The notes under the pieces were generated by a model. The model saw only the letters and a program-made list of their open reading frames with translations, did not search any database and had not been told where the DNA came from. From assembly GCF_039872745.1 (NCBI RefSeq), contig NZ_JBDPZD010000004.1:319667-383666 (forward strand): a DNA stretch of 64,000 bases. The letters are read 5' to 3'. The translations under genes and the position numbers were made by a program. How positions within the stretch are numbered: position 1 is the first letter of the stretch; the number at the start of each line of letters is the position of its first letter. Positions 54,266 through 64,000 of this stretch are shown here, one piece after another. The stretch is from Pelomonas paludis (lineage in GTDB: Bacteria; Pseudomonadota; Gammaproteobacteria; Burkholderiales; Burkholderiaceae_C).

Positions 54266-55281
54266 TCGTCGCGCGTGCCGAGCAGGCCCCGGGGCCGGAA
54301 GATCAGGATCAGCACCATCAGCAGATAGGGCAGGATGGGCGCCACCTGCGCCAGGCTCAGGCGCAGCAGCGGGTAGCCCAGGGTCTCGGGCGTGATGCGC
54401 CAGCCCCAGCTGGTGAACAGCGTGGCCAGCGAACCATCGACCGTGAGCGGCAGGGTCTGCAGCAAGCCGATGAGCAGCGAGCCCACAAAGGCCCCGGCCA
54501 GCGAGCCCACGCCGCCCACCACGACGACCACAAAGATGATGCTGCCGACGATGACGGCCATATTGGGCTCGGTCACGAAGGTGATGCCGCCGATGACCCC
54601 CGCCAGCGCCGCCAGCGCACAGCCAGCGCCGAAGACCAGCATCATCACGCGCGGCACGTTGTGCCCGAGGGCCTCGACCATCTCGGCATGCGTGAGCGCC
54701 GCCTGGATGACCAGCCCCACCCGTGTGCGCGTGAGCAGCAGCCACAGCGCCAGCAGCATCAGCAAGGCCACGGCCATCATGAAGGCCCGCGTGAGCGGGA
54801 AGGTCGAGCAGGCCACCGCCGCCGCACACACCTCGGCCGGCGCTTTGCCCAGCACCAGGCTCATGCCCTGCCCCGCTGTGGACACCACGGTAAAGGCCGA
54901 GCCCTGCAAACCTGCCGGCGGCGAGAACGGCACCGCCGTGCGCCCCCACACCAACTGCACCACCTCCAGCACCACATAGGACAGGCCGAAGGTGATCAAG
55001 AGCTCGGCCACATTGCCGAACTTGTGCACCCGCCGCAGCACCAGCCGCTCAAAGCCCGCACCAGCGGCCCCCACGATCAGCGGCGCCAGCAGCAAAGCCG
55101 GCCAAAAGCCCACCACGCCCGTCACCGCATAGGCCACGTAGGCGCCCAGCATGTAGAAGCTGGCATGAGCAAAGTTGAGCACGCCCATCATGCTGAAGAT
55201 GAGCGTCAGGCCCGAGCTCAGCATGAAGAGCAACAGGCCTGAGGAGAGGCCGTTGAGGAGGTTGATGAAGAGTTGGTCCAC
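54262..55281 (-). CDS. livH: Branched-chain amino acid-type ABC permease (LivH family)
   Basis: Permease of 339 aa. The start NLLNGLSSGLLLFMLSSGLTLIFSMMGVLNFAHASFYMLGAYVA is the classical LivH N-terminus, and GAVGSLAGAFVGSLLIGLLQ (read here as GVGSLAGAFVGSLL) lies near the end. GTG at 55281 (MDQLFINLL) is preferred because no ATG lies closer and the frame upstream is not family-like. An insert around residues 120-160 (CAAAVACSTFPLTRAFMMAVA) separates two helices. Overlaps livM by 4 nt. Confidence 0.94.
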   Translation of the reverse strand: MDQLFINLLNGLSSGLLLFMLSSGLTLIFSMMGVLNFAHASFYMLGAYVAYAVTGVVGFWPALLLAPLIVGAAGAGFERLVLRRVHKFGNVAELLITFGLSYVVLEVVQLVWGRTAVPFSPPAGLQGSAFTVVSTAGQGMSLVLGKAPAEVCAAAVACSTFPLTRAFMMAVALLMLLALWLLLTRTRVGLVIQAALTHAEMVEALGHNVPRVMMLVFGAGCALAALAGVIGGITFVTEPNMAVIVGSIIFVVVVVGGVGSLAGAFVGSLLIGLLQTLPLTVDGSLATLFTSWGWRITPETLGYPLLRLSLAQVAPILPYLLMVLILIFRPRGLLGTRDE

Positions 55282-55455
55282 GTCGTCGAGCGTGCGCGCT
55301 CTGTCTTCTTTGGCTTCCCGGGCCGAGCGCCGGGCCGCCCCAAGCCGGCCCACTTGGACGCGCCTGCGGCTCAAGGCCGCAGACGTGTCCGTCCCCTCGG
55401 GGGACCGATCAGGCTCGCGCGCGTTCAGCGCCGCGACCTGAGCGAGGGGCCAACA

Positions 55456-56697
55456 CTACGGTCTCTTCATTTGGCAAGAAGTGGGCGTGCTCGCGACATA
55501 CGCCGGGTACTCCTTCACCGGCACCAGCGTCATGCCCGTGTTCTCAGGGCTGTACGGGTACTTGGCATCGGCCTTCTGCCAGACCGACACGTAGAGCGGC
55601 TGCTGAAGCTGGTGGTCGGTCTTGCGCATCTGCACTTCGCCGTTGAAGCTCTTGGCCGTCAGGCCCTCCAGCGCGGCGGCCACCTTGACGGGGTCGGTGG
55701 ACTTGGCCTTGGCCATGGCGGTGGTGAGCGTGGCGTAGATGTGGATGATGGCGCCGGTGTAGAAGTCGTCCTTGAACTTGGCGCGGTAGGCGTCCATGTC
55801 CTTCTGCATCTCGCCGCCCATGTTGTAGTGGTTGTAGGCCACCTGGAAGACGCGGCCGGCACCGGTCTGGCCCAGTGCCGTGGGCGTGCCCGAGACGCCG
55901 GTGTAGTAGGTGAAGAACTTGGCGTTGAGGCCGGCCTCATTGGCGGCCTTGATGAGCAAGGTGAGGTCAGAGCCCCAGTTGCCGGTGATCACCGAGTCGG
56001 CGCCGCTGGCCTTGATCTTGGCGACGTAGGGCGCGAAGTCGCGCACCTGGGCCAGGGGGTGGAGGTCTTCACCCACGAACTGGATGTCGGGGCGGCGGCG
56101 GCCCAGGATTTCTTTGGCGTACTTGGCGACCTGGTGGCCGTGCGCGTAGTTCTGGTTCAGCAGGAAGACCTTCTTCACGTCGGGCAGGCCCTGGATGTAG
56201 GAGCCCAGGGCTTCCATCTTCATCGAGGTGTCGGCATCAAAGCGGAAGTGCCAGTAGTTGCACTTGCTGTTGGTGAGGTCGGGGTCCACCGCCGAATAGT
56301 TGAGGTAGACGATCTCCTTGCCCGGGTTGCGCTCGTTGTGCTTGGCCACGGCGTCGGACAGCGCCAGCGCCACGCTGGAGCCATTGCCCTGCATCACGTA
56401 GCGGATGCCTTGGTCGGCGGCGGCCTTGAGGTGGTTGAGCGTCTCGGCGGGGCTGAGCTTGTTGTCAAAGGTGACGATCTCGAACTTCACGCCGGCCGGG
56501 TTGCTCTTGTTGAACTTGTCGGCATAGAACTGGAAGCTCTTGACCTGGTTCTGGCCGATGGGGCCCATCAGGCCCGAGAGCGCGTCGATGTAGGCGAGCT
56601 TGACGGTTTGGCCCTTCTGCGCGTGCGCAGCAGCCATTGAAAGCGCCAGCGATGCGGCAAGGGCCAGGCGGCCGAGGGTGCGGGGGGTGGCAATCAT
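55456..56697 (-). CDS. livK: Periplasmic branched-chain-type substrate-binding protein
   Basis: Type I binding protein (413 aa) with a signal peptide (MIATPRTLGRLALAASLALSMAAAHAQ). The mature protein has VKLAYIDALSGLMGPIGQNQVKSFQFYADKFN, VKKVFLLNQNYAHGHQVAKYAKEI and the hinge SVITGNWGSDLTLLIKAANEAGL. Substrates in this large family range from amino acids to aromatic acids. It is 174 nt upstream of livH and 100 nt downstream of the CoA-ligase gene on the same strand, which hints that the ligand is a carboxylic acid that the ligase then activates. Confidence 0.93.
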   Translation of the reverse strand: MIATPRTLGRLALAASLALSMAAAHAQKGQTVKLAYIDALSGLMGPIGQNQVKSFQFYADKFNKSNPAGVKFEIVTFDNKLSPAETLNHLKAAADQGIRYVMQGNGSSVALALSDAVAKHNERNPGKEIVYLNYSAVDPDLTNSKCNYWHFRFDADTSMKMEALGSYIQGLPDVKKVFLLNQNYAHGHQVAKYAKEILGRRRPDIQFVGEDLHPLAQVRDFAPYVAKIKASGADSVITGNWGSDLTLLIKAANEAGLNAKFFTYYTGVSGTPTALGQTGAGRVFQVAYNHYNMGGEMQKDMDAYRAKFKDDFYTGAIIHIYATLTTAMAKAKSTDPVKVAAALEGLTAKSFNGEVQMRKTDHQLQQPLYVSVWQKADAKYPYSPENTGMTLVPVKEYPAYVASTPTSCQMKRP

Positions 56698-56797
56698 GGC
56701 TTGTCTCCTTGATGTGCGGGATGGGTCCCGGGGCGCGAACGGCCACGGTAGCCCAGCAAGCTTTCTGAAGGGCTGGGGGTTTCCCTGCGCGAATCTG

Positions 56798-58450
<1,653 letters not shown>

Positions 58451-58528
58451 GGTGTGCTCCTCGGCAAGGGGGGTCGGCGAGTCTACCCACGCGGACCAGG
58501 GCCAAAGTCAAGTTCCTACACTGGCGCG

Positions 58529-59989
58529 ATGACCCCGATTGACGCCGGCCCAAGCGCCCCCTGGCCCAACCGTTTTGCCACGCTGGGCCCGCGCTTCTAC
58601 ACAGCGCTCTCACCCACCGGCCTGCCCGACCCCCACTGGGTGGCCACCAGCCCGAGTACCGCCGCCCTGCTCGGTTGGCCGGCCGACTGGGCCGAGCGCC
58701 CGGACTGGCAGGCCCTGCAGGTGCTGGCCGGCAACGCCGCCTGGCCGGGCATGCAGCCGCTGGCCAGCGTCTACAGCGGCCACCAGTTCGGTGTCTGGGC
58801 CGGGCAGCTGGGGGATGGGCGCGCCCACCTGCTGGGCGAGGTGGCCACGCCGACGGGGTCGATGGAGATCCAGATCAAAGGCGCCGGGCTCACACCCTAC
58901 TCGCGCATGGGCGACGGCCGTGCGGTGCTGCGCTCATCGATCCGGGAGTTCCTGTGCTCGGAGGCCATGGCGGCGCTGGGCATCCCGACGACGCGGGCGC
59001 TGTGCGTCATCGGGTCGGCCCTGCCGGTGCGGCGCGAGCGCATCGAGACCGGCGCAGTGGTCACGCGGGTGGCGCCGTCCTTCCTGCGCTTTGGGCACTT
59101 CGAGCACTTCGCCCACCACGGCGAGCACGAGCAGCTGCGCGAGCTGCTGGACCACACGCTGCATGAGCACGCGCCGCACTGCCTGCAGGCCCCCGAGCCC
59201 GCCGTGGCCCTGCTGCAGCAGGTGGCCGAGCAGACGGCCGAGCTGATGGCGCGCTGGCAGGCCGTGGGCTTTTGCCATGGGGTGATGAACACCGACAACA
59301 TGAGCCTGCTGGGCCTCACGCTGGACTACGGGCCCTTCGGCTTCCTGGACGGTTTCGACCCCGGCCACATCTGCAACCACAGCGACGAGCGCGGCCGCTA
59401 CGCCTATGCGCGCCAGCCTTCGGTCGCGTTCTGGAACCTGCATGCGCTGGCCCAGGCCCTGGTGCCGCTGCTGGACGGTGACCGGGAGGCCGCCGGAGAG
59501 CGGCTGCTGGACGCCGTCGAGGCCTTCAAGCCCGCGTTCAAGGGCGCCATGCTGCGGCAGATGGGCGCCAAGCTCGGCATCAGCCATGCAGAGGACGGCG
59601 ACCAGGCCTTGATCGACGAGCTGCTGCAGCTGATGGCCGCCGCGCGGGCCGACTTCACACGCGGCTTCCGCAGCCTGGCCCGGGGCGACGGCGAGATCCG
59701 CGACCACGTGCTGGACCGCGAAGCCTTTGACGCCTGGCACGCGCGCTGGCAGGCCCGCATCACCCGCGAGCCCGAGCCGCAGGCCCTGATGCTGCGCAGC
59801 AACCCTGCCGTGGTGCTGCGCAACCACCTGGCCGAGACAGCCATCCGTGCGGCCGAGGGCGGTGACTTCAGCGAAGTGCAGCGTTTGCTGAAAGTTTTGA
59901 GCACGCCCTTCGACGAACCCGAGCGAGCCTCGGATGCCGCCCTGCCCCCGGACTGGGCGCAGCATCTCGAAGTCTCGTGTTCATCCTGA
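58529..59989 (+). CDS. selO: Protein adenylyltransferase SelO (YdiU family)
   Basis: Pseudokinase-fold enzyme (486 aa) that in homologues transfers AMP to protein side chains and takes part in oxidative stress response. Conserved pieces are SVYSGHQFGVWAGQLGDGRAHLLGE, IQIKGAGLTPYSRMGDGRAVLRSSIREFLCSEAM, CHGVMNTDNMSLLGLTLDYGPFGFLD, and LRSNPAVVLRNHLAE near the C-terminus. The HGVMNTDN-DYGPFGFLD set matches the catalytic region. Ten nt before msrB, suggesting a redox-stress operon. Confidence 0.95.
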   Translation: MTPIDAGPSAPWPNRFATLGPRFYTALSPTGLPDPHWVATSPSTAALLGWPADWAERPDWQALQVLAGNAAWPGMQPLASVYSGHQFGVWAGQLGDGRAHLLGEVATPTGSMEIQIKGAGLTPYSRMGDGRAVLRSSIREFLCSEAMAALGIPTTRALCVIGSALPVRRERIETGAVVTRVAPSFLRFGHFEHFAHHGEHEQLRELLDHTLHEHAPHCLQAPEPAVALLQQVAEQTAELMARWQAVGFCHGVMNTDNMSLLGLTLDYGPFGFLDGFDPGHICNHSDERGRYAYARQPSVAFWNLHALAQALVPLLDGDREAAGERLLDAVEAFKPAFKGAMLRQMGAKLGISHAEDGDQALIDELLQLMAAARADFTRGFRSLARGDGEIRDHVLDREAFDAWHARWQARITREPEPQALMLRSNPAVVLRNHLAETAIRAAEGGDFSEVQRLLKVLSTPFDEPERASDAALPPDWAQHLEVSCSS

Positions 59990-59999
59990 GGACCCCAAC

Positions 60000-60395
60000 A
60001 TGCCCTACCCCGTGCAAAAGACCGACGCCGAGTGGCGCGAGCAGCTCGACCCGACGCAGTACCAAGTGACGCGCCACGCCGCGACCGAGCGCGCCTTCAC
60101 CGGCAAGTACTGGGACCACTGGCAAGACGGCAAGTACAACTGCGTGTGCTGCGGCACCACGCTCTTCGAGGCCGAGACCAAGTTCGACGCCGGCTGCGGC
60201 TGGCCCAGCTACTCGGCCGCGGCTGACGCCGAGGTGGTCGAGCGCGTGGTCGATCGCAGCCACGGCATGGTGCGTGTCGAGGTGCGCTGCAAGCGCTGCG
60301 GCGCCCACCTGGGTCACGTTTTCCCGGATGGCCCAGCCCCCACGGGCGAGCGTTTCTGCATCAATTCGGCGGCGATAGACTTTGCGCCCCGCTGA
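60000..60395 (+). CDS. msrB: Peptide-methionine (R)-S-oxide reductase
   Basis: Repairs oxidised methionine (131 aa, zinc type). Zinc ligands are C48, C51 (CVCC), C97 and C100 (CKRC); the catalytic Cys is C120 in GERFCINSAAIDF. The FTGKYWDHWQDGKYNC start and GCGWPSY substrate motif are intact. The resolving Cys at the N-terminal side is not obvious, which fits a thioredoxin- or glutathione-dependent recycling variant. Lies between selO and yciB on the same strand. Confidence 0.97.
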   Translation: MPYPVQKTDAEWREQLDPTQYQVTRHAATERAFTGKYWDHWQDGKYNCVCCGTTLFEAETKFDAGCGWPSYSAAADAEVVERVVDRSHGMVRVEVRCKRCGAHLGHVFPDGPAPTGERFCINSAAIDFAPR

Positions 60396-60413
60396 CCCAC
60401 CAGGTACGCCGCC

Positions 60414-61061
60414 TTGAAGCTGCTGCTCGACTTTCTGCCGTTGATCTTTTTCTTCGGCACCTACAAGTACGCCGAGACCCATGCGGCGTGGGCGGCTGCC
60501 TTCGCCACTGAGCACTTCGGCTTCCTGGTCTCGGGCGGCAAGGTGGGGGTGGACGAAGGCCCGGTGATGCTGGCGACGCTGGTGGTGATTGCTGCCACGC
60601 TGCTGCAGGTGCTGGTCGTCAAGCTGCAAGGCCGCAAGGTGGACCTGATGCTCTGGGTCAGCCTGGTGCTCGTCGTCACGCTCGGCGGCGCCACGGTCTG
60701 GTTCCACAGCAAGACCTTCATCATGTGGAAGCCCACCGGCCTCTACTGGGGCATGGCCCTGGTGTTCTGGGGCTCGGCCACCTTCTTCGGCAAGAACCTG
60801 ATCCAAAGCATGCTGGGCGCCGAGCTGGAGCTGCCGCCCAAGGTCTGGAGCCAGCTCAACCGCGCCTGGGTGCTGTTCTTTGGCGCCATGGGGGTGCTGA
60901 ATCTCTACGTGGCTTACAACTTCAGCGAGTCCACCTGGGTCAGCTTCAAGGCCTGGGGCGCCACCGGGCTGCTGCTGGTGTTCACCCTGGCCCAGGGCAT
61001 GTACCTGAGCCGCCACCTGCCGCCGCAGGACTCCAAGACCGAAGAGGCCGAGAAGGCATGA
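60414..61061 (+). CDS. yciB: Septation protein A / YciB family membrane protein
   Basis: Inner-membrane protein (215 aa) with about five helices, affecting cell envelope integrity and intracellular septation. Starts at TTG 60414 (MKLLLDFLPLIFFFGTYKYA), the family N-terminus; no ATG is nearby. Motifs WVSLVLVVTLGGATVWFHSKTFIMWKPT, FWGSATFFGKNLIQSML and LNRAWVLFFGAMGVLNLYVAYN are typical. Stop overlaps bolA by 4 nt (ATGA), a conserved arrangement in Burkholderiales. Confidence 0.94.
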   Translation: MKLLLDFLPLIFFFGTYKYAETHAAWAAAFATEHFGFLVSGGKVGVDEGPVMLATLVVIAATLLQVLVVKLQGRKVDLMLWVSLVLVVTLGGATVWFHSKTFIMWKPTGLYWGMALVFWGSATFFGKNLIQSMLGAELELPPKVWSQLNRAWVLFFGAMGVLNLYVAYNFSESTWVSFKAWGATGLLLVFTLAQGMYLSRHLPPQDSKTEEAEKA

Positions 61062-61321
61062 CCCTTGGCACGGTGATCGAAACGCGGCTGCGCGCAGAAT
61101 TCGCTCCGCTCGAACTGACCGTCCGCGACGACAGCGCCGATCACGCCGGGCATGCCGGCGCCCGCGAGGGTGGTCACTTTCACGTGACTGTCGTGAGCAG
61201 CCGCTTTACCGGGCTGCAACGGGTCGCCCGACATCGCCTCGTCTATCATTGCCTTTCCGACCTGATGCAGCGGGGGATCCACGCCTTGAGCCTGGACACC
61301 CGAACCCCCGACGAGCACTGA
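61058..61321 (+). CDS. bolA: BolA family protein
   Basis: Small stress/Fe-S-related protein (87 aa) of the BolA family, which works with monothiol glutaredoxins. The core reads SADHAGHAGAREGGHFHVTVVSSRFTGL with the conserved His in GGHFHV, then VARHRLVYHCLSDLMQRGIHAL. ATG at 61058 overlaps the yciB stop. Followed after 52 nt by the parvulin gene on the same strand. Confidence 0.93.
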   Translation: MTLGTVIETRLRAEFAPLELTVRDDSADHAGHAGAREGGHFHVTVVSSRFTGLQRVARHRLVYHCLSDLMQRGIHALSLDTRTPDEH

Positions 61322-61373
61322 TCTCTCCGCGCCTTTGCTGCGCATTCCGTTCGTCAGACACCCCTCTACCGAC

Positions 61374-62162
61374 ATGAAGAAGCTTGTGCTTGCTGCGGCC
61401 GTCGCCGCCCTGCTCCCCGTGGCTGCCATCGCGCAGAACATCACCACCGTCAATGGCAAGCCCGTGCCCAAGGCGCGCCTTGAGGCCCTGATGTCCCAGG
61501 TCACCAAGAACGGCCAGCCCCGCACGCCGGAGCTGGAGGCCAAGGTCAAGGACGAAGTCGTCCGCCGCGAGATCGTCATGCAGGAAGCCGAGCGTGCCGG
61601 CATCCCGCAGTCGGCCGACTACAAGACCCAGATGGAACTGGCCCGCCAGGCCATCCTGGAGCGCGGCCTGCTGGAGCAAGTGCGCGCCAAGAACCCCGTG
61701 ACCGACGAACTCGCCAAGGCCGAGTACGACAAGTTCAAGGCTGCCAACAGCGGCCAGGAATACCGCGCCCGCCACATCCTCGTTGAGACCGAAGACCAAG
61801 CCAAGGACCTGATCAAGCAGATCAAGGCCGGCGGCAGCTTCGAAGAGCTGGCCAAGAAGAACTCCAAGGACACCGGCTCCGCAGCCAATGGCGGTGACCT
61901 CGACTTCGCCAACCCCAAGAACTTCGTCCCCGAGTTCAGCCAGGCCATGGTCGCCCTGCAAAAGGGCCAAATGACCGAAGAGCCGGTGAAGAGCCAGTTC
62001 GGCTATCACATCATCAAGCTCGAAGACACGCGCGAGTCCACCTTCCCGGCCTTTGACGACGTGAAGGCCCAGGTCAAGCAGCGCCTGGAGCAGCAGAAGA
62101 TGCAGGACTACATGGTCGACCTGATCAAGCGTGCCAAGACGGACTATCAGTTCAGCCAGTGA
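61374..62162 (+). CDS. Periplasmic parvulin-type peptidyl-prolyl isomerase
   Basis: PpiC-like folding factor (262 aa). Signal peptide MKKLVLAAAVAALLPVAAIAQ, an N-terminal chaperone helix region, then the parvulin domain EYRARHILVETEDQAKDLIKQI, GSFEELAKKNSKDTGSAANGGDLDF, GQMTEEPVKSQFGYHIIKLEDTR. It lacks a second parvulin domain, so it is not SurA. It should assist folding of outer-membrane or secreted proteins. Ends in a strong terminator. Confidence 0.94.
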   Translation: MKKLVLAAAVAALLPVAAIAQNITTVNGKPVPKARLEALMSQVTKNGQPRTPELEAKVKDEVVRREIVMQEAERAGIPQSADYKTQMELARQAILERGLLEQVRAKNPVTDELAKAEYDKFKAANSGQEYRARHILVETEDQAKDLIKQIKAGGSFEELAKKNSKDTGSAANGGDLDFANPKNFVPEFSQAMVALQKGQMTEEPVKSQFGYHIIKLEDTRESTFPAFDDVKAQVKQRLEQQKMQDYMVDLIKRAKTDYQFSQ

Positions 62163-62184
62163 TCCTCGGACACTGACACCACTG

Positions 62185-62214
62185 CAAGACCCGCCCTGGC
62201 GGGTCTTGTTGTTT
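62185..62214 (+). terminator. Terminator after the parvulin gene
   Basis: Stem CAAGACCCGCC / GGCGGGTCTTG followed by TTGTTT on the plus strand; typical rho-independent terminator. Confidence 0.9.
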
Positions 62215-62249
62215 CTGGGTTCCAATTCAGCACGCCATCCGCGAACACC

Positions 62250-63479
62250 ATGTCCGACGACCTCAGCACCCGACTCGTCCACGCCACCGGCCCCGAGCCC
62301 CAGTTCGGCGGCGTGCACGCGCCCATCCACCCCTCCGTGCAGTACGCCTATGGTGACGTGCAGGACCTCATCGCCGTCTTCCAGGGCAAGGCCAAGGGCG
62401 CCTTCAACTACGCCCGCCAGGGAACGCCCACCACGGCCGCGCTGGAGGGCCTGGTGACCGAGCTGGAAGGCGGCATCGGCACCGTCAGCTTTGCCACCGG
62501 CATGGCGGCGCTGTCGGCCATCTTCCTCACACTGCTCAAGGCCGGCGACCACCTCATCACCAGCAGCCGCGTGTTCGGCAACACCAACAGCTTCTTCGGC
62601 ACGCTGCAGGACCTGGGCGTGGCCGTGACCAAGGTGGATGCGGGCAACGTGGCCGCCGTCGAGGCGGCGCTGCGGCCCGAGACGCGCATGGTCTTCGTCG
62701 AGACCATCGCCAACCCCAGCACCCGCATCCCCGACCTGGCCGGCATCGGCGCGCTGTGCCAGGCGCGCGGCTTGCTCTATGTGGTGGACAACACCGTCAC
62801 CTCACCGGCGCTGCTGCAGCCCAAGCGCTTTGGCGCGGGCCTGGTGATGAACTCGCTGACCAAAACCCTCTCGGGCCACGGCGAGGCCTTGGGCGGTGCG
62901 GTGACCGACACCGGCTGCTTCGACTGGTCGGGCTACCCCAACATCTTCAGCGGCTACCGCAGCGGCGACCCGCGCGGCTGGGGCCTGCAGCAGATCCGCA
63001 AGAAGGGCCTGCGCGACATGGGCGGCACGCTGTCCAGCGAGGCAGCGCACCGCATCCTCGTCGGCGCCGAGACCCTGCCCCTACGCCTGGCGCGCAGCAG
63101 CGACACAGCCCTGGCACTGGCCCGCCATCTTGAGAAGCACCCGGCCATTGCCGCCGTCCACTACCCGATGCTGGAAAGCCACCCCGAGCACGCCCGCGCG
63201 CGCGACTGGTTCGGCGGTTGCGGCTCCTGGATGATGGCCTTCGAGCTGCGCGACCCCGAGCAACTGGTGCCCGTCATCAACCGCCTGCGCCTGCCTTTGA
63301 AGGCCACGGGCTTGGCCGACACGCGCACGCTGATCATCCCGGTGGCGCCGACCATCTTCTGGGAGATGGGGCGTGCTGGGCGTGAGGCGATGGGGATTGC
63401 CGAGGGGCTGGTGCGGCTGTCTGTGGGGCTGGAAAGTGCGAGCGATTTGATCGCCGATTTCGATCAAGCATTGGGTTGA
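62250..63479 (+). CDS. Cys/Met-metabolism PLP-dependent enzyme (cystathionine gamma-synthase family)
   Basis: Fold-type I PLP enzyme (409 aa) of the trans-sulfuration family. The substrate-binding start is PIHPSVQYAYGDVQDL, with FNYARQGTPTTAALEGLVTELEGG, the Asp in VDNTVTSPALLQPKRFGAG, the PLP-Lys in MNSLTKTLSGHGEALGG and the C-terminal RLPLKATGLADTRTLIIP. Candidates are O-succinyl/O-acetylhomoserine sulfhydrylase or cystathionine gamma-synthase; family-level features cannot decide. Preceded by the parvulin terminator; nothing follows in the window but repeats. Confidence 0.9.
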   Translation: MSDDLSTRLVHATGPEPQFGGVHAPIHPSVQYAYGDVQDLIAVFQGKAKGAFNYARQGTPTTAALEGLVTELEGGIGTVSFATGMAALSAIFLTLLKAGDHLITSSRVFGNTNSFFGTLQDLGVAVTKVDAGNVAAVEAALRPETRMVFVETIANPSTRIPDLAGIGALCQARGLLYVVDNTVTSPALLQPKRFGAGLVMNSLTKTLSGHGEALGGAVTDTGCFDWSGYPNIFSGYRSGDPRGWGLQQIRKKGLRDMGGTLSSEAAHRILVGAETLPLRLARSSDTALALARHLEKHPAIAAVHYPMLESHPEHARARDWFGGCGSWMMAFELRDPEQLVPVINRLRLPLKATGLADTRTLIIPVAPTIFWEMGRAGREAMGIAEGLVRLSVGLESASDLIADFDQALG

Positions 63480-63548
63480 AGCAAGGCGGCGTGCGGGGCC
63501 GGGGTGGGGTTCAGGGGGCTTGCCCTTCGGGTGCCCTGCGCTGCGCGA

Positions 63549-63654
63549 ACTTGGGCCGCGCCGCAAAACTCCCTGCGTTCGCTGCGCTCACTCCGGTCAA
63601 ACAGTTGCGGCGAGTCAGTTGTTGAAGCGCGCGAGTACGCGCGCCGGCCCAAGT
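63549..63654 (-). repeat. Palindrome-ended intergenic repeat, copy 1
   Basis: 106-nt unit bounded by ACTTGGGCC and its complement GGCCCAAGT. Its interior (reading minus strand) shares CAACTGACT-GCCGCA, GTTTGA-CGGA, GAACGCAG and GCGGCG blocks with copy 2. The two copies are inverted relative to each other. Confidence 0.75.
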
Positions 63655-63809
63655 CCTGTGCTGCTCGGCTTCGCCCAAAGTCCCCCCACCCCGACCCCAC
63701 CCACCGCCTTGCCGGCACGACTGGGTTTGCTCGACCGCGACACCAGGCCGCTTGCAACGGGGTGTCGGGGCTGCGTGCGGCGCAACTTCTGAAACGTCGA
63801 GGAGCGCAA

Positions 63810-63919
63810 GGCATTTGGCCCGCGCGCGTACTCGCGCGCTTCAACAACTGACTTGCCGCACCTTGTTTGAGCGGAACGAACGCAGTGAGTGAAGCGAGTT
63901 GTGCGGCGGGCCAAATGCC
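63810..63919 (+). repeat. Palindrome-ended intergenic repeat, copy 2
   Basis: 110-nt unit bounded by GGCATTTGGCC and its complement GGCCAAATGCC. Interior contains GCGCGCGTACTCGCGCGC followed by TTCAACAACTGACTTGCCGCA, matching the reverse complement of copy 1. A REP- or MITE-like family is likely. Confidence 0.75.
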
Positions 63920-64000
63920 TGAGCACCGCAGAGCAGCCGCAGCGCAGCGAAGGCCGTTTCAGCGGCGCGCCGTACGCAGCCCCGGCGACCCGTTGTCGCA

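Larger units (their letters stand above)
63480..64000. other. Non-coding region to the window end, with repeats
   Basis: No credible gene. Open frames here are short, overlap one another on both strands, and lack ribosome sites. The region holds two inverted copies of a ~108-nt palindrome-ended repeat and a spacer of about 155 nt. Confidence 0.7.

Noticed and set aside
63504..63926. Open frames in the terminal repeat region
   Set aside because: They overlap on both strands, lack ribosome sites, and arise from the inverted repeats.

Overview
This 64 kb window is high-GC chromosomal DNA that looks like a betaproteobacterium of the order Burkholderiales (Rubrivivax/Leptothrix/Roseateles-like). 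The grounds are gene orders I recognise: tRNA-Leu–tig–clpP–clpX–lon, ilvB–ilvH–ilvC–pssA–leuA, hpnC–hpnD–hpnE, a σ factor followed by DUF3619/DUF3106 proteins, and ppa divergent from hppA. The genus assignment is inference. No phage, insertion sequence, plasmid function or CRISPR array was seen.

Layout. (1) 1-11.8 kb: one tightly overlapping minus-strand operon, divergent from a MarR regulator. It encodes an amino-acid-type ABC importer (ATPase, permease, binding protein), two subunits related to 2-hydroxyacyl-CoA dehydratases, a CapA-like metallophosphatase, a CaiB/BaiF CoA-transferase, a secreted S15-type hydrolase and a TonB-dependent receptor cut by the window edge. This resembles an uptake-and-CoA-activation pathway for an unknown acylated or peptidic compound. 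(2) 12.4-13.2 kb: a minus-strand tRNA cluster Gly(GCC), Cys(GCA), Gly(GCC), Leu(UAA). The Leu gene is split by a 219-nt group I intron exactly after the first anticodon base, the most striking feature of the window. (3) 13.2-19.3 kb: protein quality control (lon, clpX, clpP, tig) and tRNA-Leu(UAG). (4) 19.4-23.9 kb: RND efflux pump with adaptor. (5) 23.9-27.7 kb: squalene synthesis hpnCDE with an overlapping IclR regulator. (6) 27.7-36.7 kb: a D,D-peptidase and the branched-chain amino acid cluster ilvB-ilvH-ilvC-pssA followed by two different leuA genes behind a leucine-rich leader peptide and terminator (attenuator).

(7) 36.9-39.6 kb: an overlapping five-gene chain (σ factor, DUF3619, DUF3106, RDD, DgkA). 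(8) 39.6-46.8 kb: PII protein, NAD synthetase, a FemAB-like protein, soluble and membrane pyrophosphatases, a J-domain protein. (9) 46.8-51.3 kb: ECF σ factor, a Ser/Thr kinase and a small unknown protein in one direction, and a degenerate GGDEF-like protein on the other strand. (10) 51.4-58.5 kb: a complete branched-chain amino acid-type ABC transporter (livFGMHK order) with a fatty-acid-type CoA ligase. (11) 58.5-63.5 kb: selO, msrB, yciB, bolA, a parvulin and a Cys/Met-metabolism PLP enzyme. (12) 63.5-64.0 kb: non-coding, with two inverted copies of a palindrome-ended ~108-nt repeat.

Most start sites were chosen by homology, overlap with the upstream stop, or Shine-Dalgarno spacing; uncertain ones are flagged. 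Functional calls rest on recognised motifs and family knowledge; no database search was possible.
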